Source: Chrysochromulina tobinii (Eukaryota > Haptophyta > Prymnesiales > Chrysochromulinaceae). From it: 35,376 bases of DNA. This document shows, piece by piece, positions 34,748 through 35,376 of the stretch. How positions within the stretch are numbered: position 1 is the stretch's first letter; each line of letters opens with the position of its first letter. The stretch is from assembly GCA_001275005.1 (NCBI GenBank), contig JWZX01002856.1, positions 1 to 35,376 of the forward strand, written 5' to 3'. Below the pieces are notes generated by a model that saw only the letters and a list, made by a program, of their open reading frames with translations, was not told the origin of the DNA and did not search any database. A program made the position numbers and the translations under genes.

Positions 34748-35304
34748 TCTGCCACTCGATTGTCCTGGAGCTGCGAGTTGCACGAGAGCGCCTCTACAAT
34801 AGCCTCGGCTACGGCGGCTGCGGATCCGGTACCGTCGTCCTCGGGCACGAAGTAGAGCGAGCTCAACACATGGTTGACCTGCAGCGCCTCTGCAAGGATG
34901 GCTGCACCCGGTTTGCCAATTGGGTTTCCACCCACGTCAAGTGACATGAGAACAGGGTGGGTCTTGAGGGTCTCCGCCAGCTCCGCGAGGCCGGCAACGC
35001 CGATAGCCTGGTCGACGAGGGACAATTTGACTACGCCGATCCCACTCTCGCTGGCAAGCGCCCGTGCGAGCTCAAAAGCGCCCTCGTCTCCGATTCTTGG
35101 TCCGTGGTCTCCGTGGTCAAGCACGAGCTCGGCGCAACCGCGAAGGTCATATCTGCCAAGCTTCTTGATTTCGTCCCATCCGCACACGCGCTGCACACCC
35201 TGTGCCACGGATACGTGCACCAGCGAGAGCACGCTGACCCTGGTGAGAACGCTCATAGTCCTCATAGCGTAGAGACAGCTTCTCGAGGAGCCTTGTGCCT
35301 TCAC
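34744..35304 (-). CDS. Signal peptide-LRR protein, N-terminal part of LRR-ShKT gene
   Basis: This frame of 186 codons has a probable signal peptide if translation starts at 35265 or 35256 (MSVLTRVSVLSLVHVSVAQG), so I prefer one of these over the 35304 ATG. Two to three ribonuclease-inhibitor-like leucine-rich repeats follow: GDEGAFELARALASESGIGVVKL, GVAGLAELAETLKTHPVLMSLDV and GAAILAEALQVNHVLSSLYF, each with the alternating Leu/Ala pattern. It ends at a TGA after NRVAE, but the same frame continues as the ShKT part. An LRR domain this short, ending in the middle of a helix-like segment, looks incomplete by itself. The joined protein would be secreted or surface-exposed. Only 72 bases of upstream sequence are in the window. 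Confidence 0.7.
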   Translation of the reverse strand: MKAQGSSRSCLYAMRTMSVLTRVSVLSLVHVSVAQGVQRVCGWDEIKKLGRYDLRGCAELVLDHGDHGPRIGDEGAFELARALASESGIGVVKLSLVDQAIGVAGLAELAETLKTHPVLMSLDVGGNPIGKPGAAILAEALQVNHVLSSLYFVPEDDGTGSAAAVAEAIVEALSCNSQLQDNRVAE

Positions 35305-35376
35305 GTTGCGGCGCCTTTGCGGTCGTTCATGTGAACATGTGTTCGAGGGTTGGGTCTCAACATCTTATCTCGACAG

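Overview
The window looks like a piece of nuclear genome from a GC-rich, gene-dense, mostly intron-poor unicellular eukaryote that builds a cilium or flagellum. The evidence is a set of long protein genes with eukaryote-only architectures: a PH-BEACH-WD40 giant protein, a calpain, a LisH-AAA katanin-like 2 protein, a sperm-tail PG-rich (SHIPPO) protein, a metazoan/plant-type mRNA capping triphosphatase domain, JmjC, ShKT and CS domains. Bacterial operon features are absent: there are no Shine-Dalgarno sites and neighbouring genes do not overlap. Composition and domain mix suggest a microalga, possibly a haptophyte or a similar protist, but the lineage is an inference and I cannot place it from sequence alone. 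No tRNA, rRNA, CRISPR array, insertion sequence or retroelement was seen.

Layout. 1-4906: three minus-strand genes, a 2-oxoglutarate/Fe prolyl-hydroxylase-like protein with TPRs, a low-complexity cysteine-containing protein, and the SHIPPO-repeat protein. 5078-10030: plus-strand GAF-coiled-coil-calpain protease, divergent from the SHIPPO gene across a 171-bp spacer. 10497-15334: two minus-strand genes, an RNA-triphosphatase/methyltransferase-like fusion and katanin-like 2. 15539-24700: plus-strand BEACH protein of 3053 residues, divergent from katanin-like 2 across 204 bp, with a very long Ala/Glu/Lys tail carrying repeated IGPFKSL peptides. 25046-35304: six minus-strand genes in tandem: a phosphite-dehydrogenase-like 2-hydroxyacid dehydrogenase, a sulfotransferase-like protein, a DUF5672-type glycosyltransferase-like protein, an ankyrin-JmjC protein, a tail-anchored CS-domain protein, and a secreted LRR-ShKT protein whose frame is interrupted by one TGA or a tiny intron.

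Functional themes. Cilium and microtubules: SHIPPO and katanin-like 2, each sharing a short divergent spacer with a giant regulatory protein gene. mRNA 5'-end processing: the triphosphatase/methyltransferase-like fusion. Oxygen-dependent hydroxylation: the P4H-TPR and ankyrin-JmjC proteins. Glycan modification: adjacent sulfotransferase and glycosyltransferase-like genes. Phosphorus metabolism: the PtxD-like enzyme. The strongest leads are the PtxD-like gene, the capping fusion, the LRR-ShKT junction, and the IGPFKSL motif array.
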